Shown here in pieces: positions 11,260-23,799 of a DNA stretch of 64,000 nucleotides. The stretch comes from Kuschelorhynchus macadamiae (taxonomy: Eukaryota > Arthropoda > Insecta > Coleoptera > Curculionidae). Numbering within the stretch: the first letter of the stretch is position 1; each line of letters opens with the position of its first letter. The notes beneath the pieces were generated by a model. That model worked only from the letters and a program-made list of their open reading frames with translations, was not told the origin of the DNA and did not search any database. Location of the stretch: NCBI GenBank assembly GCA_030620095.1, contig JAUTXW010001345.1:199001-263000 (forward strand), written 5' to 3'. Both the position numbers and the translations under genes were made by a program.

Positions 11260-11510
11260 GTGTCAATACCTTAGTTTCTTAACCTCATCTCAGTGTGTAT
11301 TTTAACATGTGACGTTGTAGTTGTTTGATTTGTTCTTGTGATTTTAGTTAATGTCGAAGGTCTGTTTGAATTTTGTATATTTATAGTGATAGTTTACATT
11401 GTTATATTAATTGTAGGTCTGATGATGCCTGAAAAGGCGAAACACGTGTAACCGCATTATACTCTTTTTGACTGAGACCGAGACTTTGTGTCTTATTTCT
11501 AGTTTAGTCA
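11260..11510 (+). repeat. PLE-B terminal repeat, right copy
   Basis: The sense-orientation copy of the 251-bp repeat. It carries the hammerhead-like motif at 11416..11453 and ends at the target duplication. Confidence 0.9.
11416..11453 (+). ncRNA. Hammerhead-ribozyme-like motif, PLE-B right repeat
   Basis: GGU (11416..11418), CUGAUGA (11419..11425), an extra U, helix II GCCU (11427..11430) and AGGC (11435..11438) with a GAAA loop, core GAAA (11439..11442), helix III ACAC/GUGU without a loop (11442..11449), cleavage base A (11450) and ACC (11451..11453) closing helix I. Very short helix III is typical of PLE hammerheads, which are thought to act best as dimers. Confidence 0.65.
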
Positions 11511-11511
11511 A

Positions 11512-12330
11512 TACCACCAAAGTTTACAATTTACAATTGAGATAGAACAAAAAAAACCAAATTAATTTTCTCGACCTAACACTACACCATATAGGAGAAA
11601 ATATAAAAACAGAATGGTATATGAAGCCGACATGGTCTTGTAGATACATAAATTTCAAGTCTAATCACCCAACATCGCAAAAAAGGTCTGTAATAATAGG
11701 ATTGTCGGACAGGGCAATTCAGTTTTCTGATGCTGAATACAGAGAAAATGCTATTAAAAAGGCAAAAGAAGCATTGATTTTAAACCAATATCCATTAGAA
11801 TTAATTAATAAAATATTTAAAAGCAGAATTCATAAGCATTATATCTCTTTAATTTGCACTAAAAAACCTACTTCAGCACGTACAAAGTACATTTCCCTTC
11901 CCTTTATAAATGGATTATCCCAACAATTTCAAACATTCTTTAAAAAATATAGCATCCAAATTTGTCATAAAACCGTTAATTTACTATTGAATAATTTTAG
12001 TAAACTAAAGGCGAAGACTCCAAAAAACAAAAGGAGCAATGTAGTTTATGAAATTCCTTGTTGCAATTATGAAGGGGTTTACATCGGCCAAACAAGTCAA
12101 TATTTGGAAAACCGTATAAAAAGCCAAAAATACGACAAAAAACACAACGCCATTAACCAACCATGAAAAGTCGAAAAACCACAGTTTTAATTACTCTGAA
12201 ACCAAAATCTTAAAAACCGAGTGTCAATTAAAAAAAAGGGAATTTTACGAAATGGCTTTAATACACAAAAACAAAAACTGTGTGAATGACAAAAAGATGT
12301 AAACAATCTTAGCAAAATATATACATCTAT
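11512..12330 (+). pseudogene. PLE-A RT thumb and GIY-YIG, plus-strand copy
   Basis: This continues the RT of 9429..10233 after the PLE-B insertion. It encodes the thumb (QFTIEIEQK, TLHHIGENIK-like text in a shifted frame), WSCRYINFKSNHPTSQKRSV, KTPKNKRSNVVYEIPC and the GIY-YIG start YEGVYIGQTSQYLENRIKS. Coding moves to the +1 frame after about 12166 and ends near 12300. It is nearly identical to the inverted copy at 8640..9428, including that frame break. One Cys of the inverted copy's CCNCEG is Tyr here. Confidence 0.85.
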
Positions 12331-12564
12331 ATTGCAATAATTTATACTCCACAGTTCGTTGTGTTAGTCCTTGATATCAATGTGCAAAATGTTGTGTCCT
12401 GTTAACATTTTCTTAATCGAGAAAATAAAATTTTATTACATGTGATCGTCATAGCTGTTGCTTCGTTATGTGTTGTATACTGTTGTCATTACGTTCTAGG
12501 GTAAGATGATTGTTTTTCGACGTATTTTATTATTGTCGTGCCAACAATTTTTTATATAATTTTA

Positions 12565-12600
12565 GATTTGAAAAAGACCAAAACTGGTTGAAACGTCATC
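12565..12600 (+). ncRNA. Degenerate hammerhead-like motif, PLE-A end
   Basis: GAT (12565..12567) pairs with ATC (12598..12600). Between them are TTGAAAA (a decayed CUGANGA), one A, helix II GACC/GGTT (12576..12579 and 12586..12589), GAAA (12590..12593), ACGU (12593..12596) and C (12597). Structure is kept but two core bases are changed, so it is probably inactive. Confidence 0.35.
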
Positions 12601-12693
12601 AGACTACAATATATGTATGTTTTTAAAAAAAAGAAGTAATTTTTTAATTATTTTCAAGTAAACCACTGAACGTAAACCAAGAAAAATAAAACT

Positions 12694-12697
<4 letters not shown>

Positions 12698-12740
<43 letters not shown>
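12698..12740. repeat. (TA)n microsatellite at PLE-A 3' end
   Basis: A 43-bp TA run that starts directly after the PLE-A end text AATAAAACTAAAA. Confidence 0.95.
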
Positions 12741-12742
<2 letters not shown>

Positions 12743-14361
12743 TGTTTCTGCTTATAGCGTTTTGTCATATTTTCTACAATAAGGGCGAGGCAAGGTGATA
12801 AATAATATTCAACTTTCAAATTGCTCTGTCACCCACATCTATGGGTACTTATTTAAAAGAGCATTTAAAGCTCTTTTAAAATTTGCATTTGTTGGTGCTG
12901 GATAGTTTTTAACACATTAACTAGAGGGCGTTGTTTATACAAAAATTCAGGTTTTCGAGATTTTCTCGAAAAAAAAACAAAAATGTTATTATTCTATGAC
13001 AATGTGTTTTTATAAGGACTTGAAAGCAAACAATTCTGGTTATATCTCAGGCTTGGGACTGGTCCAGACTTATTTATTTATTGTTAAAAAGTCAATGGGC
13101 TATAACAACAACAAAATGGAAATGTATCAAATAAATCGCTATCATTTTTAATAAAAGAATTTGGTTAATAAAAAAATAGTACGCCATTCATTTAAAAAAA
13201 GAACTACTCAAAATTGTGACGAAAAACATGTTGCTCAATTCAAAAAACTAAAAACTCTAACAAATAGAAAGAACGGATTTGTTATTAAAAATGTGAAATA
13301 ATCAGGTGGCACGGTATTTTGGGCTGCTGTATATTTTATTTAATCCGCAATTATGTTGTAAAATCCTCCACGACGGTACAATAAAATCGTCAAACCTTCA
13401 TAAAATATTAAAAAACGAGGAAAAACGCGGCCAAACAAACAAAAACAGAGAGTTATCTCGTACACATTTTCTAGACGACCCGCAATAAAAATACTCCCTT
13501 TCGCTTATTGCGCTCAGTCCCCTTTTCCTAAAAAGGGACAATTTGTCGCCCAAGCAATATATTACCCGAACAAATGGAAATGATATCTGATTCTTTCTTA
13601 GAGTTGTTATTTCAATAGCGAATTGAGATGGTTCGTTTATTTAATCTCTATTCTGAGGAGAATAAGAAAGTATCGCATAATTACTTTTGGAAAACTAGGA
13701 TAGGGAAAACGATAAACGTCTTGGAGTTAAAGCTTAGAATATATAACGACAGTCCTAACTTTTTATATTTACGACGGGATCATAGATTCAAAAATCCACG
13801 TTTTAAAAATTGTCCAATATTCTAAGTCAATTTTCATCAAATTACTCCAATATATTATTCAAATGTGATCGTCAAAAAATGTTACCATATAGAACTGGCA
13901 ACGATGCTGCGCCCAATTTTCATCTTCTACGAGTAGTAATTATGAGTAATCACATCATTCATAGCATAAAGCATACGCTGCATTGTTGTCATTTTTGTTA
14001 CCGTGTTCAATCGTTGTTTATATATTTTTTTAATTTTTCAATGATGAAGTTCTGTGTGTTGTAGTGCTAAAATAAACGGAAAATTATTGTGAAAAAATAT
14101 ATTGTTTACGGAAATAGAGACTATTTAGATCCGGAAGTATCCTAATTAGCAAACATACGTTCAATTAACGTTTAACAAACGCCAGCCTTAACACCTAGTT
14201 AACTTTAGTTAGACGTTGACATTTAAGTCAAATGTTAGTGTTGAGTTGGCGTCAAAATATAACGTCAAAACTTATGTCAAAATAACTTTTAGACAACGTT
14301 AAAACGATGTGGATTTGGAACTTACGTGAGTCGAATACTCCACAGTGCGTGGGGTATATAT
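12741..14361. other. No recognisable gene; anonymous AT-rich DNA
   Basis: Short open frames (for example 13306..13488, 13628..13825 and 13810..14064) show no family motif and no codon bias that I can recognise. There are scattered AACGTT-type motifs near 14150..14300. I see no TIRs or RNA gene. Confidence 0.5.
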
Positions 14362-14654
<293 letters not shown>

Positions 14655-14656
<2 letters not shown>

Positions 14657-14728
14657 AACGAAACCAGTAACGGTAAGGATTACTCCTTCACCATTTTGTC
14701 GAGAATCGTCCGTTACTGGTTTCGTTTT
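14655..14728. repeat. 74-bp foldback with perfect 19-bp arms
   Basis: AAAACGAAACCAGTAACGG (14655..14673) is repeated exactly as its reverse complement at 14710..14728, with a 36-bp loop. It lies between two (TA)n runs. It may be a tiny MITE at a TA target or a hairpin of a larger decayed element. Confidence 0.75.
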
Positions 14729-14778
14729 GTATAACTTTTTAGGACCAAGAACCGCACAGAAATTGAAATTTCTGTTTC

Positions 14779-14814
<36 letters not shown>

Positions 14815-14829
14815 CTCCACTGCCTTACT

Positions 14830-17345
14830 AACGATAGGTAATGAAGCACCTCGCAGTACAATTTTATTAATCAATAAATCATAAGTATCAGTTAATAGTT
14901 AAGATGTGTTCATGTATCATGACATTTTCTTAATCCTTTTATTTGTCTATAACAGTAATAAGGACAAGTTTAGTTTTCTTTTAGTGCCTAACTTTAATTA
15001 ATAAGGTGAACTTATTTTTATCTTTTACTGCTAAACACTATAGTTTGACAAAGATGCCGAATTCGCAACTTAACCTTTTTAACTTTTTTTTTATCAGAGC
15101 CTACTTAATTTTTTGTTAGCGTTTGTTCTTGTAAGGTAGGTACAGTAAAATAAATAAAAGTGAGTTATTATGAAAAAAAATATTGCTAACTGTTACCGAA
15201 GATTATAAAGAAACTCATGTTACATAAATCCACCTTTACTGATTACAAACGTTTGTTTATGGTCACTGCCCTATTTATAAGAAATTTTTCTAATAGTGCG
15301 TATCTACTATTTTTTGTGTAAATATTCATTTCTTTAATTTAAAGAAAGGTTGTCCAAAATAAATTTAACAGAGTTATTCCACAAAACTCATAGTCATAAC
15401 ACAACATAACCTATCTTCTCGACGAACCCGGAAGAAGGATAAAGTCGTGTAATGTACAAGGTTCATGACTCTCCGAACCCTGATTGGTTTGTTGTAATCA
15501 TGTGTATCCAAAATATTAATCTATATTGTTATCGTTATCACATACATTGTTAAGCCATTCCGTTAATGAAGTACACGCCTATTATAATAGGCATTAAACG
15601 TAAAGGGTTTTTTTCGCCTGCATTAAACCCTACTTGGTGTATATTTCTCGACACCCAAGTGCTTGAGAATAAGTATAATAGTGCACTGAATTTGACCAAA
15701 AAAAACTAAAAACTTCAAATATAAGTTGACGTCAAAATCGTTGATATAACGTTAATTCTTTCACGTAATTTCGAAGGTTTATAAATTGTCGACACACCAA
15801 CGTTAACGTTCGCTACGTTGAAACTACAACGTTTAAATAACGTAGAATCATAGGTCATTAACCTTACGGACCTGAAAAAACTTCTATCAAACATCATCTT
15901 GCTACTTGGAGTCTTATCGCAAGTAAGTGTAAACGTAATTAAAGTTAGATCTCCGAACTGAAAGGCCCTGGCATTTGCACATATTGAGTTAACATTTAAG
16001 CCATTAGAATATGTTAACTGGCATGAAAAACAAGAAAAAAAATTAGCATTAATTGAACAAAAACACATATTTTGTAAATTTTGGGTTAAGTTTTACTCAT
16101 CGTAAATATTAGCCAGTTAAAGCATGGCTAAAAACGTATCCGTAACCGTATCAAATGACAGATACGCATGCGTCTTACGATTGAACCATGCGCTACGAGT
16201 TACGTCGAAGTAACGTTGGGAAATCCTACGGAACCGAGATGAATTCGATGACGACCGAGGAAACCCGGAAGGGGTTGTATTGTGTGACAGGTGACGTTTG
16301 TTTTGGTATTATGGTATTGTTGTTTTGTTAGTTGTGTTAGATTGTAAGACTTATTAAATTTAATTTTTAGTTGTAATATATATTTTGTTCCTGTAATATA
16401 ATTTGCCTTCATGTAGCTAGTGAATTTACAATGTGTGCAACAACATATGTGATACTTGAATAAATATAAAAGTCTTAAACAGTGTATTTATTTGTCTATA
16501 ACATTAAATTAAAATGAATAAGGGTGTGTGCTAATTAAAATGGAACCATCTCAGATTCTATTTTTTAACAGATGTTTTGTTTTTATTCTATGAAAGCCAT
16601 CAAGTAAAATATGTTATATTTTCTTCTGATACACTACAAAACATAAGGTAGACACATTTTTAGTACAAAAAGTAAGTTTTGTTTACCACATTAATTATTT
16701 TCTATTGTCTAAAACGAAATCTTGGAAACATTTTAAAAAGAAAACGTGTATCTGTTTAAACTTTTTGTAGTTACTATATTGAATCAAGATTAAAAAATAT
16801 TAACAAGAAATGTTTAAGAATAGTGTTTATACAGTTTATAGTCTGAAACCGCAATTTTTAAGGCTAAAATAACATTAATAATAACATATAACAATAATTA
16901 AGATACGGCTGCGAATAGTATTCATGCGTTTACGTCCTATACTTACGTTTACGATTTGGCCTTGCTTCAACTGTCTTATATTATGCAGCACGTGCCGAAA
17001 CACGCGCGTAATTCATAGATTATTTATTTTAGCTCTAAGTAAAACTGACTCTGGGTGAGGTTTCAGCCGCCAATCCCGAAAAAAATGACCTTACTTTATA
17101 TTGTTTCTGTCACATCAGCTTAATTAGAGTGACTCTGGCTCTCTTATTAGGTACGCCACTGACTTTTTCTCCGACTGCTTACGAAGCTTTTTGAAAACCA
17201 AATTTATCTTTTTCCTGTGGCAACACCGCAACACTGGAAAAAATGCAGGAACAAAATTATTATTTCTCAGGGTCCATCGTGGAACAATACAGAAGTGAAT
17301 AACTGAATTAAAATTAATATCATACATCGTGACTAGCACAGTGTA
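14830..17345. other. No recognisable gene
   Basis: The region contains a few short open frames (15715..16068, 16200..16412 and 17124..17345, all minus) without recognisable domains. The stretch 15720..15840 is unusually rich in AACGTT and GTTAACG motifs, as is 14150..14300. I cannot assign either to a family. Confidence 0.45.
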
Positions 17346-17347
17346 TT

Positions 17348-18212
17348 GTGGCGCCATACTGCAGCCAATTGTTGAACTTAATTATTGTTACACATAACTA
17401 TTACATTGATTTAATAAGAACATTTAACAATTTTTGATTGGTTCGGCCATATTGCTGCTAAAATCGTTTTGTTAACTTTTTGCCTACGTGGGTTTCTTAT
17501 GAGGTTTGTTGTTTTAGTGTATTACTTTATTAGTTTTTGTTATTATTAAAATTATTATTGATTTAAACAATAAGTGCTAAGCCATTGATCATATGGAGAA
17601 ACGTGTTTTTTGTGTGAATTTGTATTATTTGTTTTCGTTTTATTTTGCTGTAAAAAATAATATTATTTCATGTCTTAGTGTATGTTTTATTTCATTCGGC
17701 ACCGCAATTTGAGGTAGAAGCTCTCAAAGATTAGTATAAAAGAAACTTTATTTTGTAGGCCTTCTTCAATACATACATTACTAAATTCACTTAAGAGGCA
17801 TGCCATTAATCACTTGCACAAATATTGTTGTTTGCTAAAAATCTAAATGAAAAACTGGGTCTGCACTAGAAAGTTCAAATAGATTATTAGAGTAAAACAT
17901 TCACATAATCCCACATTTACAACTGACGCTGACAGAGGTTGTCAGTGTACAGGCGGGAAATTTAAATATCATATATACAATACAAAAAATACAATAAATT
18001 GTAGAATGGATTAATACTAATTTCATTCAATATGTGTGCGCCTATTTAAACCTTTACAAATTTTGCATCACAATGTCGTTACTGTCCTTATAAAGTCACT
18101 GTTATTAGGACTATTATAGTCTACCGTGGTGCTACACTGCAGCCAATAGCTGAACTTAAAATAAATTCACAAATTATGAGTAGTTCAGCTATTGGCTACA
18201 GTATGGCGCCAC
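17348..18212. repeat. Possible TIR-bounded segment with a nested 87-bp hairpin
   Basis: GTGGCGCCATACTGCAGCC at 17348 and its reverse-complement relative ending at 18212 form a 30-bp inverted pair with about three mismatches. A second left arm at 18126..18155 also pairs with 18183..18212, making a hairpin of 87 bp. No transposase lies between. The segment may be a non-autonomous element, or two separate insertions of one foldback family. Confidence 0.5.
17430..17700 (-). repeat. PLE-C end fragment
   Basis: 17430..17600 (ATTTTTGATTGGTTCGGCC onward, GCCTACGTGGGTTTCTTATG) matches 48003..48165, and 17630..17700 matches 49355..49425. The two PLE-C outer ends are thus joined with the coding part missing, so this is an internally deleted copy. 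Confidence 0.7.
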
Positions 18213-19399
18213 CATCTACAGAAATAATTATTGCGCACAGGGTGACGCTACATCATGAGAAATAAGGAATTTTCAAAGTAAGGATGTTATGCAGATTAAT
18301 ATATTGTCATAGGAATCGTAAAAAAAATATATACTAGCCCTCCAATCTTTTTTCTAGCACTTATATTAGGCAAAAAACAATAATAGATCCAACTTTGAAA
18401 AAACCATTTTTCTTTGTCTATTTTACAGGATACTGTTATCAGACTCCCCATTCCAGACAAAATTACGAACCTTGTTTAACGTACTTAACAGTATGACAAG
18501 GAATGCTTTTTTACTTATGTATAAAGGAGACGACACTGTATTGCGTTCATCAAAAAAATCTGACTCCCAGTTGTTAATAAAAAATCGTCGTTATTCACAT
18601 TACTAACTTACTACTTTTCTATTTGCTAATTTTTGATACTTTTATCTGGCACGCCTTCTGTATATTGGTTTATTTTTAATTATTATGGCATTCTTGTTAC
18701 AACCATTTGTATCTGTTTCAGTAATACTAAAATCAATATAAAAGAATTTCAATAACTTTGAAGTGAAAAATGTTAAATTTGTTCCAGAATACATAGACGT
18801 AAGTTAAGTATACTTATACAAAGCATTCTAGATTATGAAATAAAAAATAGTTTCGCATGTCACATGGTATTGCTTCATATGGCATAGCCCATGGTTGTAC
18901 ATAGAATTTCACAACAAATTAAAATAAGTCACCGCAAAAATTCGAAAATTAAAAAAGATCTGACAACGCCACTATCGCTATCAATTAAATCTTTCCTTTG
19001 TGGCATCCAGAGGGATGAAAAAAATATCTTAAGTATAGTAATATGTTGTTTTATAAATAAAATATCTTTTAATTCATTGAAAATCTAAGTATTTCGCTAT
19101 ATTCGCTTGTAACATTTAAACAAGCAAAGGTTTTTTTAATTAAACAGAAACAAACTAATTTTCAAGCTCCCTAGGTCAGTTCTGTTGCTGATAATGTTAA
19201 ATCTAAACTTAAAAAAATAACCCATGGAAATAACAGATAAAATTTGTTGAAGTATATGAAAACCTCTTGGATGAATAGTCATTACATTTTACTGGTACGT
19301 TATGTTATCAATGCTGAATAGCATTCATAACATTAAGTATCTATCATCCAATATCACATTCTATTTAATATTATAATATCGTAATAATCTAATATCATA
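18213..19399. other. No recognisable gene
   Basis: Anonymous AT-rich sequence. Near 19130..19290 it begins to match parts of the long repeat units that follow (the AAACTAATTTTCAA and TTTGTTGAAGTAT blocks recur near 21520, 23230 and 25210), so the repeat array probably starts here in decayed form. Confidence 0.45.
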
Positions 19400-22300
19400 A
19401 TAGAACAGGGAATGAAATTGAAAATCAATCAATAGTTGAGAAATTTCCGTGGTAAAGTGAAGAAATAGAACGAAATTATCTGGAAGGGAGTCATTAAGAT
19501 TCAAACTCTAGATTCATTGTTTGAATCTTGGGCAGTCAATATTTTTGAAGATGCCTTGAAAAACCAAAGATAAACCTTCAGAAATTCTATGCCATATGCT
19601 CAATTTAACTCGACAACAATCAATATACGAATTAAATTTAATTAAATTATTTTATATTTTTTTTTGAAATTCATATTCAAGATAAAAGTAAGTTTTCTTA
19701 TTTTACTTAATAAAGAAGATATTTAATAAATTAAGTCGCTAAAATCATGTGGCTAGCGCAACATTAGATATACTGACTTTCTCCTAATTTGGCTCTTTAA
19801 TGTGTTACTTCCGCGTTGACTGAAGGTAATTTAGTTTTATTGGGATATGCCTCGAATCTCGCTGGCTAAAATTCCAGCAAATATTTTCTTAATTATCTAA
19901 TTCCATATTTGGAGCGGGCACCGGATCTTTTACGACCAGAGACGATGCAGTACGATGTTTATTAGTTCAATTGCAAAATGGATTTTAGTTAAAACGAGTC
20001 AACTAAATAAATAAAGGGATTTATTTTCTGCTCAAGTAAAGTAAAATTTCCACGAGGAAATTAAATTTAATTTAAAAATCTGCTGAAAAACTTTTGTTTT
20101 CTGACCTATTATGTGTTTTTGTTAATACTTTTTTTGCAAGGGACAAGGTGGTGCATTTCCTGCACGCACCCCCTGGACTATGTGGGTGAAACTTTAGAGT
20201 TCAATAATAATGGAAACGATCCTAAAAAGAAAGGTTTAAAAAACGTGTTTTTTTACTTTCTTAACTACTATCAACAGGAATGACGACTGTAAAAATTAGT
20301 TACGCATAAATTCGTCGAGAAACTTTTATTATCATATATCTAGATCATATTAAAATCAACCAAAAAAAACATGAATAAAAAGCTTAAAGACAGAGAAATA
20401 TTAAAAAAATAAAAGAACAAGAAAACGAGATTTAAAGCACGAGGTCAGGTTTCCAAAATATCATCATCATTATAAAACAGGGACCAAAATTGAAGAAACT
20501 GAAAATCAATCAATATCTGGGAGCTTTCTGTTGTTAAGTGAAGAAATAAAACGCAATTCTCTAGAATTTTGAGTAGTGAATATTCTTGAAGATAACTTGT
20601 AAGACTAAAGGTAAAACTCGCAGAAATTATATCCCATATGCTCAATTTAATTCGGTATAAACTTTTTGTATACAAACATTTTTGGTTGATATCAAAACCT
20701 TTCTTTTTACAAGATATGAATTGGTAATAACAACAAGTTTGTAAAAAATTTAATTAAATTGCATTTAAATGTATACATTGTCAGCAAATATTCTTATTTC
20801 ATATAATAAACAAGACTATTAAATGTCTCTAAAAGCTAAAAGCATTTTGCTAATAAAACATCATATACTCATTTTCTCCTAATTTGACCATTTAAAGTGC
20901 TATTTCCGCGTTGACTGAAGGTATTTTTATTTTATTTGGATATTCCTCGAATCCCGCTGGCTAAAATTCCTGCAAATATTTCCCTAAGTATCTAATTCCA
21001 TATTTGGAGCGGGCACTAATCTTTTACGACTAGAGGTGCAGTATGATGTTAATTAGTTCTAATATAAAATGGATTTTAGTTAAAATTAGTTAACTAAATA
21101 AATAAAGCGATTTATTTTTGCTGAAGTAAAGTAAAATTTCTATGAGGAAATTATAATCTAATTTAAGAATCTACTAAAAAACTTTTAGTTGTCTTTCTTT
21201 CCTTTTTTATTATTGTTTTTTTTGCAATTGACAAGATGGTGAACTTCCTGCACCCACCCCCTGGACCATGTGTCTCAAAAAATAGTTTTTTGGACTCTTT
21301 TAACTATTAACAATATGAATGACGACTATATATAAATCATATTAACAGGAAACTCTAACAGAACGTCTAAATTTTCACGAAAAATTCTCCAAAGAAAAAC
21401 AAGACCTTAAGTTCACTCCTATATCACTTAATATTTTTTTTATTTGTTTAATTTTGGCTTGCCGACCTCGTTCCAAAAATAAACAGAAACTTTTCAGAAA
21501 CACTGTGTTTTGTTATGAACGGAAAGAGCGGCTAACATTTGTTGAAGTATACAAACTTCTATGGAGAATAGGCGTTATGTTTTACTGGATGTGACCAATC
21601 CTGAGACGCAAATGTAGGTTTCGTCGTGGTATCTAGCTGACTCTCAGAAAAAATAGCAAAACCCTAAATTAAACGAAAGAAAAAGAAGCAACTCAAAAAC
21701 AAAAAAAAAAAACACGATCGGCTGGTACGAATTCTGCAGGACCAGGAACACAGAAGAAAAGTAGCATTAAGCAAAACTCCTAAAAATCTAACCAACCGAA
21801 AAAAAATTCTAGAGGACCACAAATAACAAATAACAAAGCTGGATTCAGAATATTTTAAGGTCAAGAAAACCAAAAAAAAAGAAGAGGAAGCTTAAAGGAG
21901 AGAAAGAAAAAATAAACTAGAAGAACAAGAAAACAAGATTACATACACAAAGTGAATTTTACAAGAAAATTATAATCATAATAGAATAGGGAAGAAAATT
22001 GATCAAGAGTAATCAGGGATCTTCACTTCACAAGATCCAAACACTGCAATTAATATGTGCAGTGAAGACCCTTGAAGATGCCTCGTTCAATTGCAGATCA
22101 AACGTAGGAAAGTAATTCCAATTTGACAAGGTCTAAGCCTAAGAACTACGATTTCTTAATTGAATTCAACCATGAAAGTTTTCGTACCATATTCTTGAAG
22201 ATGCCTTGTAAAACCAATGCTGAATTTAACTTGATCTAAAATTTTTGTACACAAAAATTTTCAGTTACTATAAATATCCTTCTTTCTTTACAAGATTGTG

Positions 22301-22919
22301 AAATTATTAACAACGAGTATGTGAATTAAGAGCATTTGGCTAACGAGACATTAGATATACCCACTTTCTCCTAATTTGGTCGTTCAAAGTACTATTTTTG
22401 GGTTAAGTGAATCTAATTTTATTTTATTTAGATGTTCGAATCCCGCTGGCTAAAATCCCTGCAATTATTTTCCTCCTTACATAATTTCATATCTGGAGCG
22501 GGCACCGAATCTTTTACGACCAGAGATGCAGTATGCTATTTATTACTTCTACTATGAAATGGATTTTAGTTAAAATTAGTCAACTAAATAAAAAAAGGGA
22601 CTTTTTTGACTAAATTAAAGGAACATTTCTATGAGAAAATTGAAATGTAATTTAAATATCTACTGAAAAACTTTTAGTTGTGTTTTTTTACTAACTATCT
22701 GCTTTTTATAGTGTTTTTTGCAAGATGGTGCACCTTCTGCATGCACCCACTGGACCACATAGCTAAAATTTTAAAGTTCAATAATAATGGACACTACCCT
22801 ATATAGGGACCGTATCCCGAATTTAAGAAATATAAACGGAAAAATATTTTAAGGCGAGAAGACTAGAAGAAAAAGTGTGTCCTTTCATTTATAGAAAGTC
22901 TTATTTTTCTTCATTTGTC

Positions 22920-23205
22920 ATACTCGAGCGTTGGCGATGGTCAGTGAGTGCCTTGAAACCTATCTTATATCAAGATCTATCTGGTTTCTTGAATCCACTA
23001 CACTAGACCCTTATACTATTGAATATGTTCTATGTAGTGGTTTCCCATTGCCTTCTACATAGTTGTGTCGTGTAGTGTTCCAATTCCAACCAACCCTCCT
23101 GTACAAAATATTAAGCACTTTTTATTATATTAAACAGGGCCGGCTACGCCAAGTCTTCAAGGTGGTAGGAAAGCTCTCTTTACACTGAGCTACAGAGGTA
23201 TTGTA
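22920..23205 (-). repeat. Possible tRNA-derived SINE
   Basis: On the minus strand the text TAGCTCAGTGTAAAGAGAGC resembles a tRNA D arm with a pol III A box (10 of 11 consensus bases). It is followed by an AT stretch and a body with GGCAATGGGAAACCACTAC, a style seen in SINEs. I find no convincing B box at normal spacing. The segment is more GC-rich than its surroundings and interrupts only one unit of the tandem array. Confidence 0.25.
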
Positions 23206-23799
23206 TTTAATTTGGTTTGAGTATTTTATTAAACGGAAACTAATTTTCAAAGTCATATGTCAATTTGGCTAACCAATTTGTTACTGTGATCAATATCGAC
23301 TTATCACACTACATACTTTATGTAGTTTTTTATATTTATATAGTTTATTTACAGCAGAGAAAACAAGTATTTAAATTCACTCCGACATCACTTAACATTT
23401 TTTTATATCTGTTTAATTCAAGGTTGTATACCACGTTTCAAAAATAAACAAAAACTCTCTAAAAACACTATGCCTGTGAAAAGGCTAAAAAAATCAATCG
23501 CTTGATTTCAAAAACAGACAGCAAAAATCCCAAAATTAAAGTAAAAAAAAGAAACAACTCAAAAAAAACGATCGGCTTCTATTAAGTCTGCAGGACCAGG
23601 AACACAGAAGAAAAGCAACATAAGGTAAACTAACCCAGGAAAAATTCTAGAAGACCCCAAATAACAAAACTGGCTTCAGTATATTTTGATATAGGCCACG
23701 AAAACTGAATAAAGCAAGAAGAAACTTAAAGAAAGAAAAAGAAAAAAGAAACTAGAAAAGCATAATAGAACAGGGAAGAAAACTGAAAAAGTTCAAAAT

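Larger units (their letters stand above)
10234..11508 (+). mobile_element. PLE-B: young nested Penelope-like insertion
   Basis: The sequence CAATACCACCAAA is present at 10221..10233 and 11509..11521, a 13-bp target duplication in PLE-A. The insert carries 251-bp repeats in inverted orientation (10277..10527 and 11260..11510) that differ at only about one position, plus a C-terminal PLE coding segment and a tRNA-like sequence. The RT domain is missing, so this is a 5'-truncated copy with an inverted terminal repeat at its 5' side. Near-identity of the repeats indicates a recent insertion. Confidence 0.85.
8213..12697 (+). mobile_element. PLE-A: Penelope-like element with inverted partial copy, split by PLE-B
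   Basis: The outer segments are inverted copies: 8213..9428 on the minus strand and 11512..12697 on the plus strand, both running from RT thumb through GIY-YIG to the same end (the AAGTAAACCACTGA text). The plus copy starts at about 9429 with the RT N-terminus and is interrupted at 10233 by PLE-B. A shortened inverted 3' copy joined head-to-head to the 5'-truncated main copy is a recognised PLE insertion form. Coordinates of the outer ends are approximate because they merge into (TA)n runs. Confidence 0.8.

Noticed and set aside
12128..12140. A6C run before the PLE-A frame break as a programmed -1 slippery site
   Set aside because: The run is in the wrong phase and the needed shift is +1, so a plain mutation is more likely.
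15715..17357. Minus-strand frames 15715..16068, 16200..16412 and 17124..17357 as exons
   Set aside because: No recognisable domain and no convincing splice sites; kept as anonymous DNA.
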